Source: Falsiroseomonas sp050563545
Lineage (GTDB): Bacteria; Pseudomonadota; Alphaproteobacteria; Acetobacterales; Acetobacteraceae
Direction of reading: 5' to 3'
Length of the DNA stretch: 64,000 nucleotides
NCBI RefSeq assembly: GCF_050563545.1
Contig: NZ_JBNXUM010000033.1
Span: 13,623 to 77,622 of the forward strand
The notes beneath the pieces were generated by a model. It saw only the letters and a program-made list of their open reading frames with translations. It made no database searches and was not told the origin of the DNA. The position numbers and the translations under genes were made by a program. How positions within the stretch are numbered: position 1 is the first letter of the stretch; each line of letters opens with the position of its first letter. Positions 24,882-33,731 of the stretch are shown here, one piece after another.

Positions 24882-25946
24882 TTGAGTGCCCACCTCGTAG
24901 TAAACGGTGTCAGCAAGCGGTTCCGTAGCACCACCGTCCTGGACGACCTCTCCCTCGCCGTCGGCAAGGGGGAGTTCGTGTCGCTGCTCGGACCCTCGGG
25001 CTGCGGGAAGACGACGCTGCTGCGCATCCTGGCGGGGCTGCTGGAGCCCGATGGCGGCACCGTGCGCCTGGCCGGCCAGGACATGGGCCGCCTGCCGCCG
25101 CACCGGCGCAACGTGGGCGTGGTCTTCCAGAACTACGCGCTCTTCCCGCATTTGACGGTCGCGGAGAACGTTGCCTTCGGGCTGAAGGCGCGCCGCGCGC
25201 CGAAGGCCGAGATCGGGCCGCGCGTGGCGACGCTTCTGGAGATGGTCCAGCTGGGCTCGCTGGCGTCGCGAGCGATCGCGCAGCTCTCGGGCGGGCAGCA
25301 GCAGCGGGTCGCGATGGCGCGCGCGCTGGCGGTGAACCCCGAGCTGATCCTGCTGGACGAGCCGCTCTCGGCCCTCGACCGCAAGCTGCGCGAGACCATG
25401 CAGGTCGAGCTGCGGCGGCTGCTTCGGGAGCTCGGCATGACCGCGATCTTTGTCACCCACGACCAGGAGGAGGCGCTGGCGCTGTCAGACCGGATCGCGG
25501 TGATGAACACCGGCCGTATCGAGCATCTCGGAACGCCCGCCGAGATCTACGCGCGCCCCGCCACGCCCTTCGTGCTGGATTTCGTGGGACAGTCCACCGC
25601 GTTGACCGGCGAGGTGATCGAGGCACAGGACGGCATGCTGACCGTCCAGACGACCGCCGGCACGCTGCGCGCGCCAGGGCACTTCGCGACCCGGTCGCGC
25701 GTGATGGTCGCGGTGCGGCCGGAACGGATCGCTGCGCAGGCGCCTGCCGACGAAGGCTGGACCGGCATTGCCCTGCCGGTCGCGGCGCAGACCTTCCTCG
25801 GCAGCCGGCGCCTGGTGCATGGTGCGGTCGGCGCCGGCGACCGAGCCATCATCGAACTGCCGGCCGAGGCCGAGGTCGCGGGCGACACGCTGGCCATCTC
25901 CTGGCGGGTCGAGGACACGCTGGTCTATCCGGCGCCGGCGGCGTGA
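24882..25946 (+). CDS. ABC transporter ATP-binding protein (PotA-like)
   Basis: A 354-residue importer ATPase. Walker A GPSGCGKTT, Q-loop VFQNYALFPHLTV, ABC signature LSGGQQQR, Walker B LILLDEPLSALD and the switch His in FVTHDQEEA are all present. A C-terminal TOBE-type domain (from ~residue 240) completes the PotA/MalK architecture. Translation starts at a TTG immediately after the preceding TAG (24879-24881). The gene's stop overlaps the next start as TGATG, so all four genes are coupled. Confidence 0.93.
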   Translation: MSAHLVVNGVSKRFRSTTVLDDLSLAVGKGEFVSLLGPSGCGKTTLLRILAGLLEPDGGTVRLAGQDMGRLPPHRRNVGVVFQNYALFPHLTVAENVAFGLKARRAPKAEIGPRVATLLEMVQLGSLASRAIAQLSGGQQQRVAMARALAVNPELILLDEPLSALDRKLRETMQVELRRLLRELGMTAIFVTHDQEEALALSDRIAVMNTGRIEHLGTPAEIYARPATPFVLDFVGQSTALTGEVIEAQDGMLTVQTTAGTLRAPGHFATRSRVMVAVRPERIAAQAPADEGWTGIALPVAAQTFLGSRRLVHGAVGAGDRAIIELPAEAEVAGDTLAISWRVEDTLVYPAPAA

Positions 25947-26764
25947 TGCGCTTGCACATCGCCTGGCTCGCCGCGCCGGCGCTGGCCTTCTTCCTGCTGG
26001 TCTTCGCGCTGCCGCTCGGCGTGCTGCTCTTCGGCAGCCTGCGCGGCGCGGAGGGCTGGACGCTGGCGGGCTACGCCGATTTCCTCGGCGAGGCCTATTC
26101 CTGGGCGGTGATCGGGCGGACGCTGAAGCTCGCGACGCTGACCACGCTGATCTGCCTCCTCCTCGGCTACCCCGCGGCCTTCGCGATGGCGCGCACGCGT
26201 GGGATCGCGCAGTCACTGCTGGTGGCCGCGATGCTGCTGCCGCTCTCGCTCAGCGTCATCGTGAAGGCCTTCGGCTGGACCGTGCTGCTGCGCCGCAACG
26301 GCGTGGTGAACGACCTGCTCGTCTGGAGCGGCATCGTCGAGGAGCCGATCCGCCTGATCTTCACCGAGGCCGGGCTTCTCATCGGCATCACCAACATCTT
26401 CCTGCCCTTCATGGTGCTGCCGATCTTCAGCGTCGTGCGGCAGATCGACGGGCGGCTGACGGATGCCGCGGCGACGCTCGGTGGTGGGCCGTTCCATGTC
26501 TTCACCCGCGTCACCGTGCCGCTGACCATGCCAGGCGTCGCGGCGGGGGTGACGCTCGTCTTCTCCATGGCGATCGCGGCCTATGTCATCCCGACGCTGC
26601 TGATGGGCGACCGCTACCAGACGCTGTCCACGACCATCGCGACGTCCTTCCTCTATCTCCAGGCGCCGCAGCGTGGATCGGTGGCGGGCGTCGTGCTGCT
26701 CGCGATGTCGCTCGTTGTGGTGGTGGGCAGCGCGGTGCTGGCGAAGCGGCTGAGGCGGGCGTAA
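25946..26764 (+). CDS. ABC transporter permease (PotB-like)
   Basis: A 272-residue inner-membrane permease with about six hydrophobic segments, beginning with LHIAWLAAPALAFFLLVFALPLGVLLFG. The cytoplasmic EAA loop, which docks the ATPase, reads DAAATLGGGPFHVFTRVTVPLTMPG in its centre. The ATG at 25946 shares its A with the ATPase stop; an adjacent GTG at 25943 is the alternative. It is the upstream-type permease of a polyamine-like importer. Confidence 0.9.
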   Translation: MRLHIAWLAAPALAFFLLVFALPLGVLLFGSLRGAEGWTLAGYADFLGEAYSWAVIGRTLKLATLTTLICLLLGYPAAFAMARTRGIAQSLLVAAMLLPLSLSVIVKAFGWTVLLRRNGVVNDLLVWSGIVEEPIRLIFTEAGLLIGITNIFLPFMVLPIFSVVRQIDGRLTDAAATLGGGPFHVFTRVTVPLTMPGVAAGVTLVFSMAIAAYVIPTLLMGDRYQTLSTTIATSFLYLQAPQRGSVAGVVLLAMSLVVVVGSAVLAKRLRRA

Positions 26765-27555
26765 TGCGACGGCTCGGTCTTGCCGTCGCCTGGATCGCGC
26801 TGGGCGCGGCGGTGGTGTTCCTCCTGGCGCCGCTGGTGGTGACCGCCGGCGTGTCGCTGTCGCCGTCGCGGGTCTTCGAACTGCCGGAGGGCGCGATCTC
26901 CTGGCGGTGGTACGAGCGGATCCCGCGCCTGGACGGCCTCTGGGAGTCGGTGATCCTGAGCTTCCAGGTCGCGGCGATCGCGACGGCGGTGTCGCTCGTT
27001 CTCGGCACCATGGCGGCAATCGCGGTGGTGCGCGGGACCTTCCCGGGGCGCGAGGCGATCGCGACCTTCCTGGTCTCGCCGCTGATGCTGCCGGGCCTGG
27101 TGATCGGCATCGCGATGCTGCAGTCCTTCCGCGCCGTGGGGCTGCGGGACCCGACGGCGGCGCTGCTGATCGCGCATGTCGTCATCGTGCTGCCCTTCGT
27201 GGTGCGCACGCTGACGGCGGGTCTGTCGCTGTTCGACTTCGCGCTGATCGACGCGGCGCGGACGCTCGGGCTGAGCTATCCCGCGGCGGTGCTGAAGGTG
27301 ATGGTGCCGGTGCTGTCGCCGTCCTTCATCACGGGCGGGCTGTTCGGCTTCCTCGCCTCGCTCGACAACTACCCGATCTCGATCTTCCTGACCGACGTCT
27401 ACCACCGGACGCTGCCGATCCAGTTGCTGCAGTATCTCGGGGAATCGCCGGACCCGACGGTCGCGGCGGTGTCCACGCTGATCATCGCGCTGACGGCGGT
27501 GGTGCTGGTGATCGGGGATCGGCTGGTGGGGCTGGACCGGATGGCGGGCGTATAG
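26764..27555 (+). CDS. ABC transporter permease (PotC-like)
   Basis: A 263-residue second permease with six predicted membrane segments. The N-terminal segment is LGLAVAWIALGAAVVFLLAPLVV and the EAA loop is DAARTLGLSYPAAVLKVMVPVLSP. It shares one base with the preceding stop (TAATG). It completes the binding protein-ATPase-permease-permease set, so this transporter can be functional without outside parts. Confidence 0.9.
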   Translation: MRRLGLAVAWIALGAAVVFLLAPLVVTAGVSLSPSRVFELPEGAISWRWYERIPRLDGLWESVILSFQVAAIATAVSLVLGTMAAIAVVRGTFPGREAIATFLVSPLMLPGLVIGIAMLQSFRAVGLRDPTAALLIAHVVIVLPFVVRTLTAGLSLFDFALIDAARTLGLSYPAAVLKVMVPVLSPSFITGGLFGFLASLDNYPISIFLTDVYHRTLPIQLLQYLGESPDPTVAAVSTLIIALTAVVLVIGDRLVGLDRMAGV

Positions 27556-27557
27556 AA

Positions 27558-27592
27558 CTCCCCACGAAGTCGCTTCGCGCCTCCGTGGGGGC
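27558..27592. terminator. Hairpin between convergent ABC operon and infC
   Basis: CCCCACG (27560-27566) and CGTGGGG (27584-27590) form a 7-bp stem, extended by partial pairing of AAG and CTC inside. It lies 4 nt after the permease stop and 15 nt past the end of infC, so it probably ends transcripts from both sides. No T-run is present. Confidence 0.5.
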
Positions 27593-27605
27593 CCCCTATC
27601 GGCGC

Positions 27606-28130
27606 CTACTTCGGCGCGAGCACCATGATCATCTGGCGGTTCTCCAGGCGGGGCATGGATTCCACCTTGGTGGTCTCCGCCAGCTCCGTCCGGATGCGGT
27701 CCAGCACCTTCAGGCCGAGGTCCTGGTGCGCCATCTCGCGGCCGCGGAAGCGGAGCGTGACCTTCACCTTGTCGCCCTCGCCGATGAATTCCTTCATCTG
27801 GCGCATCTTCACGTCGTAGTCGTGGTCGTCGATGTTCGGACGGACCTTGATCTCCTTGATCTCCACGACCTTCTGGCGCTTGCGGGCCTCGTTGGCCTTC
27901 TTCTGCTGCTCGTATTTGTACTTGCCGTAGTCCAGGATCTTGACCACCGGCGGCACGGCATTCGGGCTGATCTCGAGAAGGTCGAGGCCGACCTCATAGG
28001 CGCGCAACAACGCCTCCCGGGCGCTCATCACGCCCTGCATCTCGCCGTCCTGGTCGATAAGGCGGACCTGGGGAACCCGGATCTCCTCATTCACCCGCGG
28101 GCCGTCACGTGTCGGCATCTGGGCGGGCAT
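27606..28130 (-). CDS. infC: Translation initiation factor IF-3
   Basis: A 174-residue IF-3 that binds the 30S subunit and checks start codon-initiator tRNA pairing. N domain: RVNEEIRVPQVRLIDQDGE, MSAREALLRAYEVGLDLLEISPNAVPPVVKILDYGK; linker KKANEARKRQK; C domain: IKVRPNIDDHDY, GDKVKVTLRFRGREMAHQDLG, MVLAPK. I give the ATG at 28130. However, an in-frame ATA at 28145-28143 has a far better ribosome-binding site (AGGAG six bases upstream) and would add five residues. It follows thrS; rpmI and rplT do not follow here. Confidence 0.95.
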   Translation of the reverse strand: MPAQMPTRDGPRVNEEIRVPQVRLIDQDGEMQGVMSAREALLRAYEVGLDLLEISPNAVPPVVKILDYGKYKYEQQKKANEARKRQKVVEIKEIKVRPNIDDHDYDVKMRQMKEFIGEGDKVKVTLRFRGREMAHQDLGLKVLDRIRTELAETTKVESMPRLENRQMIMVLAPK

Positions 28131-28142
28131 TGGTCCTCGGGG

Positions 28143-28157
28143 TATGGCGCACTCCTG
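28143..28157 (-). promoter_or_regulatory. Ribosome-binding site placing a possible ATA start for infC
   Basis: AGGAG (28156-28152 on the minus strand) is followed after six bases by ATA (28145-28143), in frame with infC. The ATG at 28130 is 21 bases from this site, with only a GAGGA four bases ahead of it. IF-3 is known to repress its own mRNA in E. coli through a non-canonical AUU start, so a rare codon here fits the same logic. Confidence 0.45.
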
Positions 28158-28269
28158 TCGTTGTTTCTGGGCAAGTTGCGTGGATTCGGCCGGAAGTTAT
28201 GGCGATCCGGCCGTCGCGTTGCAACCCGAAGGTCACGGAGGCCCCCTCGCGGGAGGCCGAGCAGGCGGT

Positions 28270-30210
28270 CTATGAGGCCGCCCGCAAGTCGGGCGGGGTG
28301 GCCTCGGCGGCCAGGCGGGCCACGGCCTCGGCGAGCGTCACCGTTTCCTGCTCGCGGCCGGGTAGGCGACGCAGGACAAGGGTCCCCTCCTCCGCCTCCT
28401 TCCGGCCGACGACGGCGAGCACCGGCACCCGCTGGTCGATATGGTCCACGACCTTGCGGTTGATCTTCTCGTTCCGCAGGTCGAGTTCCGCCCGGATCCC
28501 GCCGGCCTGCAGGGCGGCGACGGCACGACGCGCATACTCGTCGGCATCCGACACGATGGTTGCCACCACCACCTGGACCGGCGCCAGCCAGAGCGGGAAG
28601 CGGCCTGCATGCTGCTCGATCAGGATGCCGAGGAAGCGCTCGAAGGACCCGAGGATCGCGCGGTGCAGCATCACCGGGCGCTTTCGGCTGCCGTCCTCTG
28701 CCACGTATTCCGAGCCGAGCCGTTCCGGCAGCACGAAATCCACCTGCAGCGTGCCGCACTGCCAGTCCCGCCCGATCGCGTCGCGCAGGACGAATTCCAG
28801 CTTCGGCCCGTAGAAGGCGCCCTCGCCGGGGTTCAGCACGTATTCCACGCCGGCGATGCGGCACGCCTCCTTCAGCGCGCCTTCCGCCTGGTCCCATACG
28901 GCGTCGCTGCCCGCCCGCCTGGCAGGGCGGTCGGAGAACTTCACGCGGAAATCGGCGAAGCCGAGGTCGCGGTAGATCCCGGACAGCAGCTCGACGAAGC
29001 GCACGGTCTCCGGCGCGATCTGCTCCTCGGTGCAGAAGATGTGCGCGTCGTCCTGGGTGAAGGCGCGCACCCGCATGATGCCGTGCAGCGCGCCCGAGGG
29101 CTCATAGCGGTGGCAGGCGCCGAATTCCGCGAGCCGCATCGGCAGCTCGCGGTAGCTGCGGACGCCCTGGTTGAAGATCTGGACGTGGCAGGGGCAGTTC
29201 ATCGGCTTCACCGCCAGCACGCGGTCCTTCTCCGACTCGTCCTCGACGGTCGCGATGAACATGTGCGGGCGGTAGTTCTCCCAGTGGCCGCTCTCGATCC
29301 AGAGCTTGCGGTCCACCAGCTGCGGGGTCTTCACCTCGAGATAATCGGCCGCGTCCAGCCGGCGGCGCATGAAGTCCTCGACCACGCGATACAGCTTCCA
29401 GCCCTTGGGGTGCCAGAAGACGGAGCCGACCGCTTCCTCCTGCAGGTGGAAGAGGTTCATCTCCTTGCCGATCTTGCGGTGGTCGCGCTTCTCCGCCTCC
29501 TCCAGCTGGAGGAGATAGGCGTCGAGCTCCTTGCGGTCCCGCCAGGCGGTCCCGTAGATGCGGGACAGCATGGCGTTGCGGTGGTCGCCGCGCCAGTAGG
29601 CGCCGGCCACCTTCATCAGCTTGAAGGCGTCGCCGACATCGCCGGTGCCGCGCATGTGCGGGCCGCGGCAGAGGTCGATCCAGTCGCCCTGCCTGTACAG
29701 GGTGATGGTCTCGCCGCGCGGCAGGTCCTGGATCAGCTCGACCTTGTACTTCTCGCCCTTCGCCTCGAAGAGGGCGATCGCCTCGTGCCGGGTGGTCACG
29801 ATGCGCTCGAACGCGGCGTTGCGCGCGACGATCTCGCGCATCTTCGCCTCGATGGCGGGGAAGTCCTCGGGGGTAAAGGGCTCGTTGCGGGCGAAGTCGT
29901 AGTAGAAGCCGTTCTCGATCGCCGGGCCGATGGTGACCTGGGTGCCGGGGAACAGCGCCTGCACGGCTTCCGCCAGGACATGGGCCGCGTCGTGGCGGAT
30001 GAGCCCGAGCGCCGCGTCGTCCTTGCGGGTGATGAAGCGCAGCGACGCATCGGCCTCGATCTCGCGGCCGAGGTCCATGAGCTTGCCGTCCACTTCCATG
30101 GCGAGCGCGGCCTTCGCCAGGCCCGGCCCGATCGAGGCCGCCACCGTCGTGCCGGTCACGGGCCCGTCGAAGACGCGCAACGAGCCGTCGGGCAAGGTGA
30201 TGGCGGGCAT
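28270..30210 (-). CDS. thrS: Threonyl-tRNA synthetase
   Basis: A 646-residue class II synthetase. Order of domains: TGS (MPAITLPDGSLRVFDG, residues 1-60), editing domain with HDAAH (His73, His77) and the CRGPH block, the catalytic core with MNCPCHVQIF (zinc/active-site Cys), RLAEFGACHRYEPSGALHGIMRVRAFTQDDAHIF, and the C-terminal anticodon-binding domain (PLWLAPVQVVV...). The ATG at 30210 matches the TGS start. It is upstream of infC on the same strand, 139 nt apart. Confidence 0.97.
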   Translation of the reverse strand: MPAITLPDGSLRVFDGPVTGTTVAASIGPGLAKAALAMEVDGKLMDLGREIEADASLRFITRKDDAALGLIRHDAAHVLAEAVQALFPGTQVTIGPAIENGFYYDFARNEPFTPEDFPAIEAKMREIVARNAAFERIVTTRHEAIALFEAKGEKYKVELIQDLPRGETITLYRQGDWIDLCRGPHMRGTGDVGDAFKLMKVAGAYWRGDHRNAMLSRIYGTAWRDRKELDAYLLQLEEAEKRDHRKIGKEMNLFHLQEEAVGSVFWHPKGWKLYRVVEDFMRRRLDAADYLEVKTPQLVDRKLWIESGHWENYRPHMFIATVEDESEKDRVLAVKPMNCPCHVQIFNQGVRSYRELPMRLAEFGACHRYEPSGALHGIMRVRAFTQDDAHIFCTEEQIAPETVRFVELLSGIYRDLGFADFRVKFSDRPARRAGSDAVWDQAEGALKEACRIAGVEYVLNPGEGAFYGPKLEFVLRDAIGRDWQCGTLQVDFVLPERLGSEYVAEDGSRKRPVMLHRAILGSFERFLGILIEQHAGRFPLWLAPVQVVVATIVSDADEYARRAVAALQAGGIRAELDLRNEKINRKVVDHIDQRVPVLAVVGRKEAEEGTLVLRRLPGREQETVTLAEAVARLAAEATPPDLRAAS

Positions 30211-30275
30211 GGAAGGGTTTCCGGGCTCCCGGGGGTGGATGGGGGACGGGACATGGCCAGCCCCGCCCCGCCGCG

Positions 30276-31181
30276 TCAAGGCGCGGGGATGGCGGCGCGG
30301 ACCTGCGCCACGGGCAGGGCGGCGAGCGGGACGTGGCGGATCACCTGCGCCGCGGCGCCGCGCGGGGCGCAGAGGGCGGGGTCGCTGTCCCCGCCGAACA
30401 GGGCGAGCGTCGGGCAGCCCGCCGCCGCCACGATATGGGTCGGCCCGGTGTCGTTTCCCACCGCCCAGAGCGCCTTGCGGGCAATGGCGGCGATCTCGGC
30501 GAAGCTGGTCCTGCCGGTCAGGTCGATTGCCTTCGGCGAGGCGGTCAGGATGGTCGCAGCAATGTCGCGCTCGGCAAGGCCGCCGATGATGGCGACGGGC
30601 AGGTCGAGCCCGGCCGCCAGTTCCGCGAAGCGCTCGGCCGGCCAGCGCTTCAGCGGCCGCAGCGGCGACGCCCCGGGGATCAGCAGGCCGAAGCGGTCGG
30701 GCAGGCCGAAACGGGAGAGATCGGCATCGAGCCAGTCCAGCGCCGGCGCCGGGAAGTCGTGGATACCCGCCATCTCCAGCTGGTCGCGCTGCCGGTCCAC
30801 CGTGTGCAAGGCGTCGCGCCGCGGATTGGCATGGGGGTGGGAGGCGCCGGGGGCGATGCCGGACCACTCCGCCCCGTGCCCAACCAGCCAGCGGTAGCGC
30901 GAGGATCGCGCGGAGGTCTGGAGGTCGTAGACCCGGTCGAACCGCGCCCCGCGCAGCCGCCGCGCCAACGAGACCAGGCCGCGGGGGTCGGACCAGGAAG
31001 GCCGCCCGTCCTCCCACACCTCGTCGAACCAGGGCGAACGCCGCGCCAGATCGGCGAAGGGCTTCGTCGTCAGCAGGGTGATGCGGGCGCCGGGGTGATG
31101 CGCACGGATCGCGGCGAAGGGCCCGAAGGACTGCACGAAGTCGCCGAGCGCGCCGAGGCGGATGACCAGGATGCGCCTCAC
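30276..31181 (-). CDS. Glycosyltransferase family 9 (heptosyltransferase-like)
   Basis: A 301-residue GT9-family protein, the group that adds heptose to the LPS inner core from ADP-heptose. Seen: the N-terminal MRRILVIRLGALGDFVQSFGPFAAI Rossmann start, VYDLQTSARSSRYRWL, PGASPLRPLKRWPAERFAEL and the C-terminal nucleotide-site block AVGNDTGPTHIVAAAGCPTLALFGGDSDP. The start is GTG, overlapping the upstream glycosyltransferase stop as GTGA. Together they suggest a step in LPS core or another surface glycan. Confidence 0.85.
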   Translation of the reverse strand: MRRILVIRLGALGDFVQSFGPFAAIRAHHPGARITLLTTKPFADLARRSPWFDEVWEDGRPSWSDPRGLVSLARRLRGARFDRVYDLQTSARSSRYRWLVGHGAEWSGIAPGASHPHANPRRDALHTVDRQRDQLEMAGIHDFPAPALDWLDADLSRFGLPDRFGLLIPGASPLRPLKRWPAERFAELAAGLDLPVAIIGGLAERDIAATILTASPKAIDLTGRTSFAEIAAIARKALWAVGNDTGPTHIVAAAGCPTLALFGGDSDPALCAPRGAAAQVIRHVPLAALPVAQVRAAIPAP

Positions 31182-32299
31182 TGCAGAAGCTCGCGATAGA
31201 CGTCGAGCGTCTTGCGCTGCATCGCCTCGGTCGTGAGGTCGCGCAGGACAACAGCGCGGGCCGCGGCGCCGATCGCCTCGCGCTCGGCCTCCGGCATGGC
31301 CAGCACGCGCGCCAGCGCATCGGCGAGCACGGCGGGATCGCCGGGCGGGACACGCCAGCCCGTGACGCCTTCCTCCACCGTCTCCCGCGGGCCGCCGAGG
31401 TCCGACGCGATGACGGGGCGGCCCATGCTCTGCGCCTCGGTCACGGTGCGGCCGAAGGCCTCGGCGTCGGTGCTGGCATGGACCACGACGTCGGCGGCCA
31501 GCAACGCGACATCCATCGCGTCCACATGGCCGGCGAGGACCAGGCGGTCCGCGACGCCGAGCGCCGCGGCGCGGTCGCGGAGGTCGCCGGCGAAGGAAGC
31601 GCTCCCGGCACCGACCAGCACCGCCCGCACGCCTGGCAGGCGCGGCAGCGCCTCCACCAGCGTCATCTGGCCCTTCCAGCGCGTCATGCGGCCGGGCAGC
31701 AGGACCAGGCGCTGGCCGGGCGCGGCGCCCCAGGCCTCGCGCTGCGCAAGGATGCGGGAAGCGGGCACGGCGGCAGGGTCGAAGCGGCGGGGATCGACGC
31801 CGCGCAGGATGACGCGGATGCGCCCGGCCGCGTCGGGATGGCGGGCGAGGATGTGGTCGGCGATGAAGCGGCTGATCGCGATGACGCGGTCGCCGCGCAC
31901 CATGACGGAATTATAGAGCCGCTTGCCCGGCACGTTCTCGTTGTAGGCGCCGTGCCAGGTCGTGACGAAGCGCGCCCCGGTGCGGCGGGCCGCGATGAAG
32001 GCCGACCAGGCGGGGCCGCGGGAGCGGGCGTGAAGGATCGCGATCTCCTCCCGCCGCGCCAGATCGGCGAGCGCACCGGCGTTGCGCCAGATCGCGAGCG
32101 GCGACTTGGTGTCGAGCGGCAGCGCGACATGCGTGGCGCCGACGGCTTCGAGCTGCGGCACCAGGGGCCCGCCGGCCGAGGCGACATAGGCGCGCATCCC
32201 AGCGGCCGCGGTGGCTTCCGCGATCTCGATCGTGCCGCGCTCCACCCCGCCCGAGACGAGGGCCGGCAGCACCTGCAGGATGGCGGGCGGGCGGGACAT
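31178..32299 (-). CDS. Glycosyltransferase family 4
   Basis: A 373-residue GT-B enzyme of the RfaB/WaaG type. The N-terminal domain starts ILQVLPALVSGGVERGTIEIA, with the glycine-rich acceptor loop; the C-terminal domain has LLPGRMTRWKGQMTLVEALP and the E-x7-E donor-site motif in STDAEAFGRTVTEAQSMGRPVIASDLGG. It is coupled to the GT9 gene, pointing to a two-step addition in a surface glycan. Donor and acceptor are unknown. Confidence 0.87.
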   Translation of the reverse strand: MSRPPAILQVLPALVSGGVERGTIEIAEATAAAGMRAYVASAGGPLVPQLEAVGATHVALPLDTKSPLAIWRNAGALADLARREEIAILHARSRGPAWSAFIAARRTGARFVTTWHGAYNENVPGKRLYNSVMVRGDRVIAISRFIADHILARHPDAAGRIRVILRGVDPRRFDPAAVPASRILAQREAWGAAPGQRLVLLPGRMTRWKGQMTLVEALPRLPGVRAVLVGAGSASFAGDLRDRAAALGVADRLVLAGHVDAMDVALLAADVVVHASTDAEAFGRTVTEAQSMGRPVIASDLGGPRETVEEGVTGWRVPPGDPAVLADALARVLAMPEAEREAIGAAARAVVLRDLTTEAMQRKTLDVYRELLQ

Positions 32300-32332
32300 C
32301 GGCGCGGGACTACAGGCGCCGGCGGGACGAGG

Positions 32333-33289
32333 CTATCCCCCCTGCCCCGCGCGCCTGTGGGCATAGGTCGCGTCCAGCTTCTCCCGGAGGTAGTCGGCGC
32401 AGGTGATGGCGGGCCATGGCGGCGGGTTGGCGGGTGCGGTGCAGGACGGCAGCGCGGCCACGACGGCTTCCGGGTTGGCGTCGAGGAAGAAGGCGGCGGA
32501 GTAGCGCTCGGCTTCCGGGGCGCGGACGCGGTGAGGGGTGGACGCATAGACCCCGTTGGTCCAGCGCATCAGGCAATCCCCGATGTTGCAGATGAAGGCG
32601 CCGGGGACATGCGGCACGTCTTCCCAGTCGCCGCCGCGCCGCTGCACCTGCAGGCCGGGCACGCCGTCGGTGGCGAGCACCGTGACATTGCCGTAGTCCG
32701 TGTGCGCGCCGGCGCCTAGCGGGGCGGCGGGCGCGCCGGCGGCGGGGTGATGGAGGACGCGGAGCGTGGCGATGGGGCGGTCGAGCTTGTCCTCGAACCA
32801 ATCCTCTTCCAGGCCGAGGTCGATGGCGAAGCCGCGGTGCAGCAGCCGCCCCAGGGACCAGGCCGCGTCGAAATGCGCAAGCATGGCCTCGCGGAAACCC
32901 GGCAGATCGGGCCAGAGGTTCACTCCGCGGAAGGGCTTGCCGGCGAGGATTTCGGCGTCGTCGGGCGGCAGGTCGAGGCCGATGTTGAAGGCCTCCTTCC
33001 GGTCGGCGGGCTTGCCGGGGTCCAGCTGTTCCTCGTTGAGCGCGACATAGCCGCGGTTGTGGGACGAACGCCTGATCGACAGCGCGTCCTTCACGGCGTC
33101 CGGCTGGCCGAACAGCGCGCGGGCCGCGGCGAACATGCCGGCCACGGTCGCCGGCGGGATGCCATGGCCGGTGACGAGGAAGAAACCGGGACCGCGGCAG
33201 GCCGCGCCGAGTTCCGCGGCGACGCGCCGGCGGTCGGCGGGATCGGCGCTGGACAGGCCGGAGACGTCTATGACGGGAACCGCGCTCAT
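32333..33289 (-). CDS. 2-oxoglutarate/Fe(II)-dependent oxygenase (isopenicillin N synthase-like)
   Basis: A 318-residue oxygenase. N-terminal DIOX_N domain (VPVIDVSGL, GFFLVTGHGIP), then a jelly-roll with the iron ligands His196 and Asp198 in GAHTDYGN and His253 in STPHRV, and the co-substrate pair Arg262-x-Ser264 (RYS). All key residues are present, so it should be active. The ATG at 33289 starts right at the first strand. It is 31 nt downstream of the GFA gene on the same strand. Substrate unknown; the family includes hydroxylases and ring-forming enzymes. Confidence 0.87.
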   Translation of the reverse strand: MSAVPVIDVSGLSSADPADRRRVAAELGAACRGPGFFLVTGHGIPPATVAGMFAAARALFGQPDAVKDALSIRRSSHNRGYVALNEEQLDPGKPADRKEAFNIGLDLPPDDAEILAGKPFRGVNLWPDLPGFREAMLAHFDAAWSLGRLLHRGFAIDLGLEEDWFEDKLDRPIATLRVLHHPAAGAPAAPLGAGAHTDYGNVTVLATDGVPGLQVQRRGGDWEDVPHVPGAFICNIGDCLMRWTNGVYASTPHRVRAPEAERYSAAFFLDANPEAVVAALPSCTAPANPPPWPAITCADYLREKLDATYAHRRAGQGG

Positions 33290-33320
33290 CGCGCGATGAT
33301 GGCGCGCCGGCGTGGTCCTG

Positions 33321-33731
33321 TCAGGACCAGTCCTCTTCCCGGCAGGTGGCGCCGGGCAGCTCCGCCAGCCAGGGCAGCGCCGAGCGGTGCCAGATCTGCG
33401 CCTGCGGCCGCAGCTCCGCGCGCTGGCGGCAGGTGCCCACGCGCACGCTGTAGACCCTGGGCTCCGGCTCCTCCGACGTCGCGTAGAGTGGGGAGCCGCA
33501 ATCCCCGCAGAAGGCCTGCTGGCGGCGCCGGCCGCTCTCGGCGGTCTTGACGTAGATCCTGGGCTCACCCGAGAGCAGGCGGAAGCCGCCCGGCGGGGTC
33601 AGCGCGACGGTGCGGAAGGCGCTGCCGGACAGCGTCTGGCAATCCGTGCAGTGGCACACCATCACGCGGTCGGACGCGATCTCGGCCTCGTAGGTGATGC
33701 GCCCGCAATGGCATGCGCCGTCGATCCGCAT
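33321..33731 (-). CDS. GFA-family zinc protein (glutathione-dependent formaldehyde-activating fold)
   Basis: A 136-residue CENP-V/GFA protein. Zinc-binding cysteine groups are visible: GACHCGRITYE, VMVCHCTDCQTLSGSAFRT and AFCGDCGSPLY. The family is named for formaldehyde-glutathione condensation, but most members have no proven activity, so function is left open. The start overlaps the upstream permease stop as ATGA, which places this gene in the sugar-importer operon. Confidence 0.88.
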   Translation of the reverse strand: MRIDGACHCGRITYEAEIASDRVMVCHCTDCQTLSGSAFRTVALTPPGGFRLLSGEPRIYVKTAESGRRRQQAFCGDCGSPLYATSEEPEPRVYSVRVGTCRQRAELRPQAQIWHRSALPWLAELPGATCREEDWS

